In this document: positions 46,437-60,295 of the stretch, piece by piece
Layout of the letters: each line of letters begins with the position of its first letter
How positions within the stretch are numbered: the first letter of the stretch is position 1
From: Stichopus chloronotus
Lineage: Eukaryota; Echinodermata; Holothuroidea; Aspidochirotida; Stichopodidae
Assembly (NCBI GenBank): GCA_021234535.1
Contig: CM037848.1
Location: 9,252,444-9,316,443 of the forward strand
DNA length: 64,000 nt
Direction of reading: 5' to 3'
Program-made: the position numbers and the translations under genes
Notes under the pieces: generated by a model
Told to the model about the DNA's origin: nothing
The model's input: the letters and a program-made list of their open reading frames with translations, nothing else
The model's database searches: none

Positions 46437-49400
46437 GACAAGTGACATGTGTCACTGGCTTATTTTTTTTTTATTTATTGAAATAAAATCTAAGTAAACA
46501 AAGGATAACTTAAGGCATATCATAAGAGTTCCCCACCTCCACCCTTGACAGCACAGATTTGCATTTGGCTTATGTTTAAGATGCAGTTATAGGACAAACA
46601 TTTGCTTGTGAAATGGTCAATGTTTCATGGAAATTGTGGCGATTTTCAACGTTTTTCATGATTAATTCAGTCAATACTTCAAAGTGTCTTTTAAGTCACA
46701 TGTACTTTAAAGTACAACTATACCGCATTGCTGTCGATGATAAATTGGTGACTGTATTCATCTAGAACAACCAACGTGACGTAAACTATTGAGGGTGACA
46801 AATCCAACGTCCATGAAAATCGCCGCGGATGATACAAATTTCCTTTTTTTTAACAATGGCTGTTTTTGTCTGTTCTCGGTTCACAAATTAGTTAGTTAAC
46901 AGGCAAGTGCCACCAATCGGCGTGACTTGATTAAAGAACTTTTTTGTTTTGTTGTGTTTTGTTTGTTTTTTTTTTTGTTTTTGTTTTTTCAATTTCTGTT
47001 TACTGTGCTTGCATGCAGTCAAAGGGTAAGTTCCAAACCACTGTGCGCAACGTGAGCCAAGAAACTCGTTTATTGTCTTCGAGACGAATTTAACGAGACT
47101 TAGAATCCAATTTGTTTTTTTGCTATTTTTTTTTTTTGCTGTTTTCATTTCAAAAAAGAATACTAGGAATGTAAATTTGTTTTCAATTGTAAAAGGAAAA
47201 CAACAAAGATTTTTTTCTACAATGAAAGTGACCCATTGATAAAATTGTTGCACTGCTAGGTGAAAGTAAAATATCTTCCCGCGATTGCAGGCTTATTTGC
47301 GAAGATGCGAAAAGCTTAGATTTTGTGAGGCTCAACTGTAATGCATCTGCCAACAGGAGAAAGAAAAGGCCACGTTATGTGGTTTCTATTCAAACCGTCT
47401 GCAAAAGTTTCATTCGCCAACAGAAGTAAATACAGTCTGTCAAATTCATTTTCAAATTCAGAGAACATTTAGCACTGAATGAAACAAAAGATCCAATAAT
47501 ATTCAAATTTTACAGGAAAATGTATGCAACTAGGTTACGATAGGCAATTGGCTGCATGTGAAGAAAGACATTTGTCGAAATTAAGATAAAAAATCACGTA
47601 CTCTGATCATCTTTTCTTTCGTATCATGACAGAATCATTCTGCAAGAAAAAAAAGTGCTGTAAAAGTGCTGACCCCAGCAGCACTAGTACGTCACATAGT
47701 CCTACAAAAGTGTTAGATTGGTAGGACTTACACTAGATTCAGCAATAGTATGACAAACGTAAGTAGATTTGGCACAAAATATATCACTTAAACTCCCCAT
47801 TAATGCTATCGACGTGTTGGTGAATGTTGTGTTATTTCTCATATTTTATCAACTGAAAGTATATTCATTTATAGTGAAGAAATTATTGTCTCCTTCGATT
47901 TCTTCTTCCTTTTTTTCTTCCTTTTTTTTCTCAACTCTTTTTTCTTTCTTCTCTTCTTGTTTTTTTTTTTCCTCTCTTCTTTTTTTTTTCTCATCTCCAT
48001 CCCCATCCACTTGTTACCCAACTTTTACCACATCACATTATATAAATGTGTTTTCCTTTGTTACTGCATTGCAGTCAACTGCTTTTAAATATACTAAATT
48101 GATTACCTACTAAACTGATCATCTAATTTTATGATAAGAATCATGTCTTTGTTTAGCAAGAAATAAATGGAAGTTAAAAAATAAACTATGGATGGAAAAA
48201 AAAAAAAGAGAATGTGTGTTATTTCGGAAGGGAGCATCTCTAAAACGTCGGAACGATTTGCAAGCCTAAGGCTATATATGAACGTCAATGTTAGACTGAA
48301 GTCTGTTCAAGATGGAATCGAGGCTTATTTTTTATTCATCTTTAAATCCCATGTCTCCAAAATGATGAGTGGATGATGACTCCACAACAGGCAGAATGGT
48401 CACTTTCTTCGGTCATTCTTTCCTTTTAGAATGAATATTCCCCTCTTAATTTTAAAGCCATCACTAATCTCCCTCTTTAGGATTTAGAGAGCATGTGCGA
48501 ATTTAGGAATCATCTCATATCGAGCTTCCAGAAGTTGAGAAATACTTCGATCTCGTTTTGGGATTGGAGAGGGGGTAAGTCTTAACGTATTCAACGAGAA
48601 TGCCAACTTGAATAACCCATTAGGAAAAGACGAGAAAGCAGGAGCCAAACTTTCTCTTAATATGGAAAAGGGAAAAGTAAATCAAAAGTTCTGTCAAGAT
48701 TTCCATCCCATCTTAAGTGTCGCTTTTAATGTCAATTAAGAGTCGCAGGCCTAACATGTCAGGACCAAAGTAAACTTACTTTAAGTATAAGCAGATGTAA
48801 TACCATGGTGGTACAGTTAGCAGCAATTTGTTTGTCTTAAATTCGAATACAATTTTCCATTTTTTTTTTTCGAAACCAAATGCAGTAAATTCACCGAAAC
48901 TTGGTAAAAATAGCTGACTGGTCCATGAAGTAAAACCGCGATCTTGTTTGTTTGTGTTCAAGTATAAAGACATCAAATATAACGTAGATTTATTTCAAGT
49001 CAGCATTCAAAAGGAAATCGTACGAGTTCAATATACCTAATACTTTCAAAAACAGTACTTGAGTTTAAGTTCCTCGAGTATACTCACATTTTGTCCCACT
49101 AAAACATATCGCAACATTACAGTACATCATAAGTTTAACCATATTTCCTGTCGACAATAATCGAAGCTTGACATCACTTAACAATTACGTTGCTATGCAA
49201 CGAATCATCCCAAAATCAAAGAAACAAATTAAAGTTGCCCTAACACCATAACAACTGGCAAGTCAAAAGGAAAAAAAAATAATTAGTTATCACTAATCAT
49301 AAAATTTGAAAAGTGCCAGCATATTTATTCGTATCCAAGCCAAATATTAAACCACTCATTTTTGGCGGGAAATTACTGTAAATTGCATTTTGGCTACCAT

Positions 49401-49955
49401 GAAAACATACAGACCAATTCAAATAGTATGAATATTCATGCATGCAAACTTGGGGGTTTAAACACCCTTTTTTGTATTGTTATTTTGGAAGTACTGGCTG
49501 TAACTGGCATGACAGGAAACATAATTTTGGATTCAACATGTTGTATTAACACGAAAGGTTTATCAACACTGGACTGTGTATTAACGGCAGGATAATGCAC
49601 GATCGGGGTTTAATGCAAGATACGCACGAAGATTGCATCAAGCAGTAACGTTAACCCCGAGAGTGCATTCCCTTCAGTTAATGCACAGGTCCAAACTTGA
49701 TTAACCCTGTTCATTCATGCAATGCGAGACTGGTAAAAAAATAAATAAATAAATAAAACGAAAACGGAAGAAACTTTGGGTAACCGGTATTTTTATTAAC
49801 CACAAACCCGTCAAAGATCTTCAACATCATACCAGCTTCATATCTACAGTCAAATTCGGGACACTTCTTTTCACTGATGAGCCTGTAGTGAGGGATGAGA
49901 GGGGGTGGGGTGGACGGTCACGGTATAGGATTACTTACTCTTATTCACACCATCG
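46437..49955. other. No supported gene
   Basis: T-rich tracts at 46950-46990 and 47890-47990. One plus-strand pair (acceptor CTCCCTCTTTAG before 48481, donor at 48574) encloses 94 nt open in a single frame (DLESMCEFRNHLISSFQKL), which is no better than chance. Confidence 0.5.
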
Positions 49956-49991
49956 GGCACGACAACATCGGATGGTGCGACAACTTCGGGG
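49956..49991. repeat. 18-bp tandem duplication, coding-like
   Basis: GGCACGACAACATCGGAT and GGTGCGACAACTTCGGGG, 18 bp each. The plus strand reads GTTTSD/GATTSG, a mucin-like hexapeptide; the minus strand reads PEVVAPS/DVVVPDG and runs into a GTAAGT at 49938-49933. Which strand, if either, was coding is undecided. Confidence 0.35.
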
Positions 49992-50045
49992 ATATAATTT
50001 ATGACACCTTCAGTGGTACTTTACGTTCAGCGACAGAGGTCGGTA

Positions 50046-50276
50046 GTTATAACCAGTGGAGGAGTTACCATATGGTCAGGGAGATGAAGTTGAAGGCAAA
50101 ATGGCGCCTAAAATCGCAACCTTCTCTATTCAGGGACCCTAATAGTCATGCCGGCACCCCACCCCAACCCCGCCCCACGTGGTGCAGCAGTTGGTATTTC
50201 TATTTAAAAGCAGCGCCCCTAAAAGCCATTTTGCCCCTCTCTGACTGAAATTGCTAGCTCTGCCACTGGTTATAGT
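50046..50276. mobile_element. hAT-type miniature element, imperfect 8-bp duplication
   Basis: The body is 50054-50268 (215 bp) with CAGTGG...CCACTG ends; the terminal match is CAGTGG then diverges (AGGAGTTACC against CAGAGCTAGC). The flanks GTTATAAC and GTTATAGT agree at 6 of 8. The interior is non-coding and C-rich. An older relative of 3144-3371. Confidence 0.75.
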
Positions 50277-51575
50277 GCCATTAAAAACGTACTTCCAACA
50301 CATGTTTACTTCGAGGTACAGTGGACAAATCCAAAGTCTCATTTTGACATATTGAGCTCCAAAGGTTACTTAAGACACAATAGGCACAATATTGTTTGAC
50401 TGTTGCCATAATGACATACATCACTGGACGATATTGCTGTGCAAATACTGTCGCCCCCCTCCCCCCATCCACGAATCGTTTTGCTCTAGGAGTACGTGAG
50501 GGGTCTGGGAGTGAACACATTCCGTGTGACCCTTCGTAAACAGTACAACGTTGTACTGTACAGCGAAATACAGTGTTTGATCTGCATATTTGTTAAAGCA
50601 AGTTACAGTTTTCCCATAATGTTCACTTCCTAACGAGAATTAAACCAAAGATATGTTGTTACCCATTAATATTACATGCAAATTATATTTGCAAATTTGC
50701 CATGACTATCTCAGTATAACAAATTGCAGTGAATGGCCTATACAACACTGTTCGTACGTAAATAAACAGCAAAAGTCACTGGGGTCGTATGCAGACGTGC
50801 CGTCATGAATCCGATATAATTAATTATCACCATATTTGCTATCGGTTATCGTACTTAAATATAATTGCTGCTCCAGAGGCCTTGACAAATAATGCTGTAT
50901 TTGACCACTAATAAACAACCATCGGTTTTGCAAAAGTCTCAAGAGATTGCCCAGCTCATTACAGAGTTCCTGTGTCGAAGGTTGTGTTGACTATCGCAGA
51001 CAGATAGACAGACATACCGACTGACACACAGAGATTTGTTGAACTTTAGTCTTCACAACAAACAAAATATGGACAAATTAGTAAACAAGTTCACAACAAT
51101 AGACTTTTAATATAATTTCGAACTAAAAGAGGCACGACGAGGAAGTAGGTGGAAGGCTGTTTGGCTTTTCATGTTTGGTAAATATCCAACCCGATGACAT
51201 GAAATATATATATATATAATATATATAGTCTGAATTGTAAATCACTGTATGCATGTATAGTCCTTTACTCCTTTGTGTTTTTATTTTCCTTTTAATACAT
51301 TGTGATGTACAGTGCTTTTACACTACTATACCACGGGATATAGGAGGAAGACCTTATACACTCAGCATTTGTGAAATAAGTATGGCACTTCTTTACCCGC
51401 GCACTGCCCCGGGGCCACACTGTGTGGCACTCGATTACACACTCGTGTTTCACGTCTGTCTGCAGAAATATGCCTGTCATATTATCAGCTGGCGAAAATG
51501 TGGTGGCCTTCACTTATGAAAGACAACATATGTCATAGGCAACCAATTGAAACAATTACTGGGAATGTATCCTAC
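50277..51575. other. No supported gene
   Basis: Holds a short AT run (about 51208-51228). Frames at 51253-51519 overlap on both strands without motif. Confidence 0.5.
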
Positions 51576-51648
51576 CTTCCACGGAACGAGTGTGATAAAA
51601 GTTTTACTGCGCATCATCTGTGACTGGATCTCGAAAATTTCGCGACCC
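51576..51648 (-). CDS. Possible exon, faint PDZ-end resemblance
   Basis: Minus strand: acceptor GGTTTGGTAAAACAG, 73 nt, donor TGGAAG|GTAGGA. The frame reads GREIFEIQSQMMRSKTFITL then VPWK; it is CpG-rich. A helix of the type EIFEIQSQM followed by a strand SKTFITLVP is how PDZ domains of MAGUK-type proteins end, but the piece is too short to claim that. Phase 2 in, phase 0 out. Confidence 0.2.
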
Positions 51649-52547
51649 CTGTTTTACCAAACCAGTTAACTTGCCTTCGTCACTGATTCACATCCGTGGT
51701 TCTATCATGTATTTACAGTTGGTTCAAAGTTTTCATAGATAACGTTCAAACAAATCGATGAACTTGTGAATACTGGACTTATACCGCGTAACTAGATATG
51801 CTGTACAAATATCAGGGGGTTTGCTGTATACCCGAAGGGAGGGAGAAACTGGAGCCCGGCTGTGGAGGAATTGATATATCTATAGTAATCCGGGTCAAGT
51901 CCCTGCACAAATGATTCATCGTTCTGGAATGACGTCATACGACAGCAGTTACCGTCTTGATATGAGGAAGTCCCCTACAAATTTCGTCATTTCTTGGAAG
52001 TGATGATAGAACTCGAATCATCCGTATTGGTAATCCAAACAACATTCCAAATATTAATGCATTATCGAATACCTCATATTTTCAACCTTTCGTGTTTGCG
52101 GATCTTTGTAATCGAACAGGAAAGGAAATGACCATAGGATGAATTCATCAATTCTGTTACCCATACTGTTATAAACCTTCCATCAAGCTGGTAGTTCAAA
52201 CAATGCAGAGCGCATAAACAGAATTTGTTTATGAAAAAAAACCTTTCTTCAGTGGTAATCTGTTCGTTCGTCGGGATGCTAAAATGCCCCTAACCCCCCT
52301 CTCCCTTGGCACGTTTCGCTGTCACTTTTGTCAACAACAAAAGAACAAGTATAGATTAATTTATTATTCATTTACAAGAAAAACCATCTTTCAAACCCAC
52401 GGGCTCACATTACTTTATATAGAATTAATACTCATTTGAAACGTTTTTTTAGGGTGAGATGGTAGTTCTAATAGGCTACCACAGAGTTATGTACCGGGCC
52501 ATGAGGCCAACACGTATTCCTATTATACCAGTCATGTGACTAGAACC
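51649..52547. other. Nothing recognised
   Basis: No repeat or supported frame. Confidence 0.5.
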
Positions 52548-52755
52548 TAAAGGAAAATATCATGTTTGTATTACAGAAAAGCATGTATTTTTGAATTCAA
52601 CATTCATGAACACAGAATGAACATCATAGATCTTTCAAAATAATTCAGGACGAAAGTCTTTTTTTTTCAAGAAGTAAGATTCCCACATATATTAAATTTA
52701 CTAATGTGTTGCTCCAGAACAATTTGTTCAACCAAATTTCACTTTCAAAGCTTAC
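52548..52755 (+). mobile_element. Family A MITE, right end missing
   Basis: Starts TAAAGGAAAATATCATGTTT and follows the family order: GAATGAACATCATAGAT, TTTCAAAATAATTCAGGA, CTTTTTTTTTCAAGAAGTAA, GTTGCTCCAGAACAATTTGTTC-type block. Similarity stops near 52755. Confidence 0.68.
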
Positions 52756-55495
52756 GACATTAACAAGCAGTAGATAGCATGGATGTGATTTGGTTCCCGC
52801 TTATTGTCCTGTATGTTTGTCTTGTATGTAAATAACAAGCGTTATAAATCTGACGATGCGGCATAACTATGACAACGATTTTGCACAAGATGTAAGTCTT
52901 CTCGACGGTTAGAAAAAGCGGCTCAGATTTCACATAAAAAGTGATGATTCCGACTAAAACTAGGATGGAGCTGAGGACTGCTGCTGGCCGCAGAAATAAA
53001 TTACCATCATTAAAGAAGATGGGTATTCAAAATGAACACCAATTAGTGACTAATGGAGTCTTTGCTGGTCATTTCGAGACCTTAGACGTCATCTGTTTCA
53101 TATTTTATAGTCCTTCTTTTCGGTTATATGTCCATGGAATTACTAATATGACATCGTTATATAGCCCATTTATAAAGATCGGCCATCAAATAAGTTTGTG
53201 ACAGCGGTTGAGTGAGCCTTCCAGATAGGGAAGGATAGCGTGATGCAACCAACATTTTGACAAAAGGTGGGAAACTTATCGACCAAAACCTTGTTGTGGT
53301 TGGGAGCTAATTCCTTGTTTCTTGGTTGTTTTCTTTTTTATGCCCTTTTCCTTTTTTATTTTTTTCGTGAAATATCATACATACGATATTGTGCGTGTGG
53401 GCTTGATCGACAAGTACATTTCATCATGCGAAACATAACATGCCTAAGTGCTCACTGCTACACGGATATATATGTATACCTACAATCTTATCAAGGTTCG
53501 AAGGACAGAAAAGGACGGACGTATACATGCTGTGATTGTTGGCAGACGGTTGGAGATCTCACATGCACATGTGTTCATGCTCCCCGCGTATAATTCGTGC
53601 ATCATCACGATATCTCGATATGATGCACTTCCTCATGTGTCCGCTATTTTTTTTTTTCTCGTGCACTGGGTCAATTTTGAGTTACAGCGTGTGATTGCCA
53701 GATGAGAAATCAAAGTTAGGCTAACGGTATGTAATAATTGACCAAGCAAGGATGAAAAGTCACGCAGGATGTGTACAGTCTTTTCACACACTGTATGATC
53801 AATGGGTGTTACGTGTACAGACATACGTAAGGAGTTTGTCCACTGCGGTGATAGATCCAGTACCCATTTCAGCCGGGCAGAGAGGTCCCAATGAGACACA
53901 AAGCACCCCCGGCCCATTCACACCCTACCAATGATGCAATGTAACATTGTAGTAAAAACGACCGTTTTATGTGAACAAGAGGTACAGTTGTCAGCAATCA
54001 TGCTTTACGTGGAGTTGACCGACAGGATTAGGCCGTGGCTAAAGGAGGGGGGGGGGGAAGAAGCAAATGTAAAAGGGCACTTGTGCAGCTTCGAAAGGCG
54101 ATTTCCCGTGATTCAGGGGATATTTTTTTTCAGAAAATTTTCTGTTACGCTCAGCGTCAAATAGTGGTGGCGCTCCGCTAAGATAGTTTACCCGCAATTC
54201 CAGCTGAGTGATCATGGACGTCACTTGATCCTTATCCTCAGCCACCATGGAAGATGCACTTCACGTCGCCACTGCCTACAGTAAAGTTCCATCTTTAACA
54301 TCGAGAGAGGAGATTCAACGGCCATGGCCCTCCAGTCCAATCCATCCATAAGATATAAATAAAACAATAACACGCTCACCATCATCGATACAGCGCTACT
54401 GCACCCCCCCCCCCCTTTCCTTCCCAATCCTACATCTCCCAAAAGGCTATATTATACTACTTTCGTTTGCACGTTTGAAGGACGTAATCCCACAGTAGTG
54501 TGTAGCATTAGTATAGACGACTTGCTATATCATTCAATATGACAATATCATTCACGCTGCCTACGTGTGTCTGTTTGAATGTCATCACTTTGTCAAATTT
54601 GAAAGTGTACAATAGTTGTCATATAAAGTAAACAATTGAATGTATCCATGTGCATAGGTCACGTAGATCAACGACGTATTATCTTTGGCAAGCCTTAGTT
54701 GGCTTCTTTTTCGAAAGCATTATTTTCTGAAATTCTCAGAAACTTTTACTAGTGTAATAAGTGAAAATACTGAATACCTCAGTGTGCGAGACACGCTAAC
54801 CACGTGAGACCCATACAAAGCTCCGTGACTTCATCAACGGCAGTCCGTTTAACTGAACATGAACACGCAACTTCAAAGGAAACAAATAAACGAAGACGCG
54901 TAAACTTCAGTGTGGGAGTTTCCCCCTTCACTTTTTTACACTAATTTGCACCGTGATTACATTACATTTCAAACACTTGTAAGGGAGACCACACCATAAA
55001 CACGTTCAAGCTCGCTTAACGACCCAAGTAGACTAATTAATTATGCATTCACCTACACAGGACGTTTACTTTCAACTCTATTCGACGTAGGATACGTGAT
55101 TTTTTTTTCATCTTCTTCTTTCTGACCAACCTGTTTGATATACTGATGATAAGTAAATAGGATGTGCCGGAAATGAATCGCGTCTCCTCTTATCAGTTTT
55201 TATTTCCTACAGTAAATGGCCGATATACGTTATCAGTCAACGAACGGCCCACTGAATACGTGCGTGAGCTTGGCGGAATGCATTCAGTTGTACGTGATGC
55301 GCACCCCTGATCGAGGATCCAAAATTCCACTCACGGATCAACTGACAAAATTTCCACTCACTTTTTTTTGTGATTTTAAAACAAATCATTACATGTGAAC
55401 AAGTATGTGTGACTGAGTATATCCGTTTTGAGAAAGGTAGCCTATAGGCTCAACATTCACGATACAACGCAGAACAAACAGAATAGGAGATTCCA
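52756..55495. other. No supported gene
   Basis: G run (54047-54057) and C run (54404-54415). A short splice-bounded stretch at about 55214 (after TTTATTTCCTACAG) is probably chance. Confidence 0.5.
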
Positions 55496-55527
55496 CCCCC
55501 CCCCCCCCCTCACACACACACACACAC
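55496..55527 (+). repeat. (C)14 plus (CA)n
   Basis: C run followed by about eight CA units, then CT. Confidence 0.92.
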
Positions 55528-56324
55528 TCTCTCCGTGACCACTATACTGATCAGACAATGAAACCAAAAGGGCACACATTCACGTCCGATGTAAACGGTA
55601 TAGCCCAAGTAGGCCTATCTTCGAGTTGTCTAGTTATTAATTAACGACTCTTGACAACTTCCTGTTACAAGAGAGAAAGAAAGCAAACCTTACAGTACTT
55701 TCGTTACAGAGAGAAAAAAAAGCTAGCAGATTAACAATCATATGAAGGAAACCTAGCAAAGAGCATCGTAATGAGAAACGACGTACATCCAAAGGCGAAT
55801 TCGACTGTGTATGTACGCCTTCACGGTATACACTAAGGCAAGTATCGCGTACATACGCCCACTTTTCACAGAAGAGTTCAACGTGTACAGTACGTGGCTA
55901 CTTCTAATACAATAAGATCATACTACAAAAGTTGTTGAAATGTCGCTGTTTCCAAGGGTTTCTTTTTTTAAACTTGGCCCCATCACGGTACCCCACCAAC
56001 CAAATCACTTCCGCCCACCGACCATTCTACCCCCCCCCCCCTCCCATCACAAACGCCTTCCTCACTCTCCAAATCCTCATTTTTCCACTTGACATGCACG
56101 TGGCAGAACAATAGATCCCAAAAGTGAGCCACGGTATATGGCTGACGTTTATGAAAGAGCAGACGCTTGATTGTCACATTCGGTGGGATTAACTTCGGCT
56201 TCTTGTTAGCTCTTTTATCGTAGTTTGTGATTCGCAGACGACAAAGATTACACCTTTGCATATTTTCGTCATGTATCGTTTCCACCCCTCGCAAACATCC
56301 ACCTCCATACCCCTTTATACTCAC
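55528..56324. other. Nothing recognised
   Basis: C run of 12 at 56030-56041; frames around it are proline/glycine-rich artefacts. Confidence 0.5.
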
Positions 56325-56389
56325 CTTCCAATTACTCCTTTACACGACATTATACATAGACTGTACCTTGTTACGCCACCGACGGCGAA
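56325..56389 (-). CDS. Possible internal exon
   Basis: Minus strand: T-rich acceptor (TTTGCTGCATACTTAG), 65 nt, near-consensus donor GGAAG|GTGAGT. The frame reads FAVGGVTRYSLCIMSCKGVI then GR; phase 0 in, phase 2 out. It is CpG-rich at its start. No family recognised, and the length is short, so chance is not excluded. Confidence 0.2.
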
Positions 56390-57841
56390 CTAAGTATGCA
56401 GCAAACAACAGCTATTTCCGAGGGCAACTCTGGACACAATTCTGTCAAGTAAGTAGATGCCTAAGTTGTGCACTTCTGCTGTTAGTGTAAGTTCAGCAAT
56501 GGAAAAGATGTTTCGATTCAACAATGTAAATGCCAACATCTTCTGCGTGTAATTTCGAGGGTTGTAAATAACAACATAACTTTAACTTGGAAAAGTCCTC
56601 GATACAGCAGTAGGTAAATCCTGCCGCTGTCATTATACAAACTCTTGCAATAACCGTAATAGGTACCTTGGGCGGTTTCCCAGCATCGTCCAGTTTGTAC
56701 GTTACAACTCTCAACAATGGATCATCAAGTTAATGTATACGAAGATGCCCATCTCCAAGAGAGAACTTAAAAAAAGCAATAAACGGGATGCCATCGAACT
56801 ACTGAAAAGGGCCTAAAAATAGCATTGTGCCACCCATTAGAGCTTCGACTATAACAATGCCCCACAGTAACGGCCACACTAGGACTTGCATGACAAGAAA
56901 TTACACTATTTATCGTAAGTGAGAGGAATTTTAGTTGTAATGGACAGCTCTTATTGTATAGTAACCATGGAGTTATTCATGTGATCTAGAGAGTTGCTAT
57001 GGCAACCACCTTGAGGGGATTGCCTAAGTAAAAGTAATGCCTAAGCAAAAGTAAAGTGATAACCGATAGGCTCCTATGTACGAAGGGGGCGATATTCGGA
57101 AGAAAACCGCCTCTTTAATTTTTGGGAATTGTATCACTAAGATGTTTGTTTTTGTTTTATTTTTTCCTGCGACGTAATTCGGACAAGGGCAATTAAATTA
57201 AAGAGGTGTGAAACGAAAAATAATCCAGGGATGCAGGCTACCTGTCCCGTTACCGAAGTCACACAATTCTACATGTCACTTCTTCAAAATCGTCCCAAGG
57301 GATTGTAATTCATACTAAATATAGACCAAGGTGGCATCGCGGAAAACGGAGTTAAATGATTGGCTTGGTTTTATCTTTATTTTTTTTTTTATATATTTAG
57401 GTAAACGAAGCTACTGGCACTGGATGGGTGAAAAATCTATTTTTTCTTGAACAATGATTGGCATAATTCTTGTAATATGTGAAACGGCAGTAGGCTAACA
57501 ATGCGTAACAATGGGAAATACATATCATAGGCCTATCATTGCTAATTATATCCTCGCTGGACAGAATGGAGTGGTTGTTTTGAAAAGAGTAGTCAGTGGC
57601 TAAGGATCATAGCAAGCGAAGCAAGCCCATGAGAATTTTTTTTAACTTTTTATCGAACTCGGACAACAGTAATTGTCGTTGACTCGTTGCGATGTCTGTA
57701 GGTATTTCTAATTTTGTCTCACTTTGGTGTGGGTAAGTTGAGTAACAGTGGCTTAATTCGACCAATGCCAACAACCGCGCTTACAACCTGACCTCTCACT
57801 GTTGAAGGGATTTCTGAAAGAAGTTTCAAATTTCGATGAAA
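56390..57841. other. Nothing recognised
   Basis: No repeat or supported frame apart from a T tract near 57380. Confidence 0.55.
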
Positions 57842-58190
57842 TTAAAGGGAAATAGGGTGTTGGTTTAAGAGAAGACATCCATATTTTCGAAACCAATGTT
57901 TATGGACGTAGAATGATAGATTATTCAAAATAAGGAAGGACAGTAGCCTTCTTTTCAAGAAATAAGCTTCTAACAGATAGAAATTCAGTCATTTGGGGCT
58001 CAACACTAATTTGTTCACCCAAACGTTTCAAAATTCAAATGATGCATCTTCCGTTACTCATCACATGCACAATGTTTTGAGGAGAGAAAGCTTTGGTAGA
58101 TGTTAGTTGATGAGATTGAATGGCGTAACAATGATTACCACTATATTCTTTTGTACGTCATGTTGGTGTATTCTAAACGCCCTATTTCAT
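57842..58190 (+). mobile_element. Family A MITE, nearly full length
   Basis: Starts TTAAAGGGAAATAGGGTGTT and aligns closely with 5951-6304 over its length (shared CAATGTTTATGGAC, AATTCAAATGATGCATCTTC, GAGATTGAATGG). The right end is mutated (ATTTCATTGTGAAC for ATTTCCCTTTAA). Confidence 0.87.
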
Positions 58191-60061
58191 TGTGAACTGC
58201 TTGTGAAGTCATTACTGTATTTTACATTGCCTATACAAAGGATCGAGGAACAGTTGGTCCGTTGGTGCGCATCTGTGGAACGAGTGTACAGTCTGCAGGT
58301 CGGTATAGCAGAACACAGCGGGAAAAAATATCACAAATTAATTCTGGCCGACATATTGTTAATATTGCCATCAACTTAAAGTAACCCCTCAATTCTGATA
58401 AACGTGACATCCTCCACGTGACTGTGCGTCCCTCAAGAAACGCCTTCCAACTTCTGACCCTAACATTTCAACAAACCTGTGAAATAAAATGTGGCCTCCC
58501 TCACAGTTTTATCGACACATTGCTTTAATGCTTTAAAGGGAGGTCAAAATTTCACTGGGGTCAGCGAAGGGCAAACTAGTAAACCCTTCCACGGCGGTGT
58601 TGATAGATACATTACCATTATGATATGATCAATGTTGGCTAACTGATACATTTGGTTTTAAAAGGAAGAAACGTCATTTGTTATTTATTGTTAAGTAGAA
58701 GTGTCCCCGTAAAACGGAAGTAATAGAAAACGATATTCTTGGCAACCCTTTTTTTTTTTTTGGAAACGAGAAAGTGGCAAGAGCACTTCATTTTCTTATG
58801 AACAAAAATGAAAGGTGGGGGTTTAGAGTGACTCAAATGGACACCTTCCCAGTCGTACCTATAAAGTAAAAAGAAAACAAAACAGAAAGACGCTCAAACC
58901 AAGGGACTGCCAATCAACACGTGGACAACTCTTTTGCAGAACCACTCGACGCATGACTACCCGACAGAAATACAGCTGATTGCGCGAAAAGCAACAAAAT
59001 TTTCTTGTATCTACGTACTTTCCTACGTGAGGTTCCTGTAGACATGCATGCTACAACACTGGTAGGTAGAGTGTCAGTTTGCCATTAGCCTGCGTATAGC
59101 GCCTTGGTTGTTGCAGTAGTGATAAGGTGGAAGAAAAAAATCTAACGCTACGTGGGGTGTAGGTGCTTTTCGACCATCGCTAGCGCCCCCCCCCCCCCCA
59201 ATTTTGACAGTTCACAAACAAAAATCCGTTGACCGCATAATTCGGAATATATGCTTCTACCATATCGTTCTACGTCATTTCGCTAGCTCTAACGCCACCC
59301 GCCCCCACTGAACCCTGTCTAATTAAGCCTTCATACAAGTCCCCAGATCATAGCCATTTGGGTTTAAGTTACCCCCCCCCCCCCTCCACGATCACCACCA
59401 CCACCAACCTCTCCATTTCCCAAAGAGGAGACGAATGCTTTACTGTGCCAAGCAGGTGGTCTTATCAGATATACAATAATGCATTGTACAAACCATATTT
59501 TAGCCGCCAGCTGTCTTTACTATTTAAATATAATACTTAAATGACGTCATCATAGATTGATTGCACAGAGCGTGTCGTCATATAGCGATGAAAATTTCAC
59601 GGTTACGGCACATATTTCGTGTTTAGAAGTCACTGTAGTCCGTATATATACACAAAAGCTAGCATTACATGTAATCTGTATACGAACGCTTTCCCATTTG
59701 CTTGCATAGCCTACTGTGCAAATGAAACCTTACGCTAATACATAAAACAAAATGCAATGATAATTTTTGTTTTCTGTCTAGGATGGTTTTTAATATCCAA
59801 TATGAAGTCACAGTGCGCTTGTAAGTTGCAGTTGCTGTCGTACCACTCAGTGTTCTCTGCACTTCAGTTTACGATGTTTACACACTGATTTGAAAGATCA
59901 ACTGGTCGGTCGTGACATATCTGCCATCGACGGATTTTTTTTTCTTACTTTTTTTTTCTTTTCGGAAACACAATATTTCCTAATATGGTATGCAAATATG
60001 CCAGAACGGATACCGGACGGCCTCAATGATAACGCATAGCATCGATAAATACTATTAGAGA

Positions 60062-60063
<2 letters not shown>
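58191..60063. other. No supported gene
   Basis: C runs at 59186-59199 and 59372-59384; the words CATCGCTAGC before the first run recur before the run at 7755, suggesting a shared decayed repeat. No frame is supported. Confidence 0.5.

Positions 60064-60119
<56 letters not shown>
60064..60119 (+). repeat. (AT)28 microsatellite
   Basis: Uninterrupted AT dinucleotide, 56 bp. Confidence 0.95.
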
Positions 60120-60122
<3 letters not shown>

Positions 60123-60295
60123 TACCGTACGTACTCATTTTGGAATCGATAGGAGAACGCCTTAGTTTACTGGTATATGTATTACATGTGCTAATTATAC
60201 TTGAGTAACGTATAAAGCGAATACCAGCTAATTGTGACCATCATTGTGTAAGTAGGCCTACAGTCACACTCGTTTTCCACAACAAAAGCTATTGC

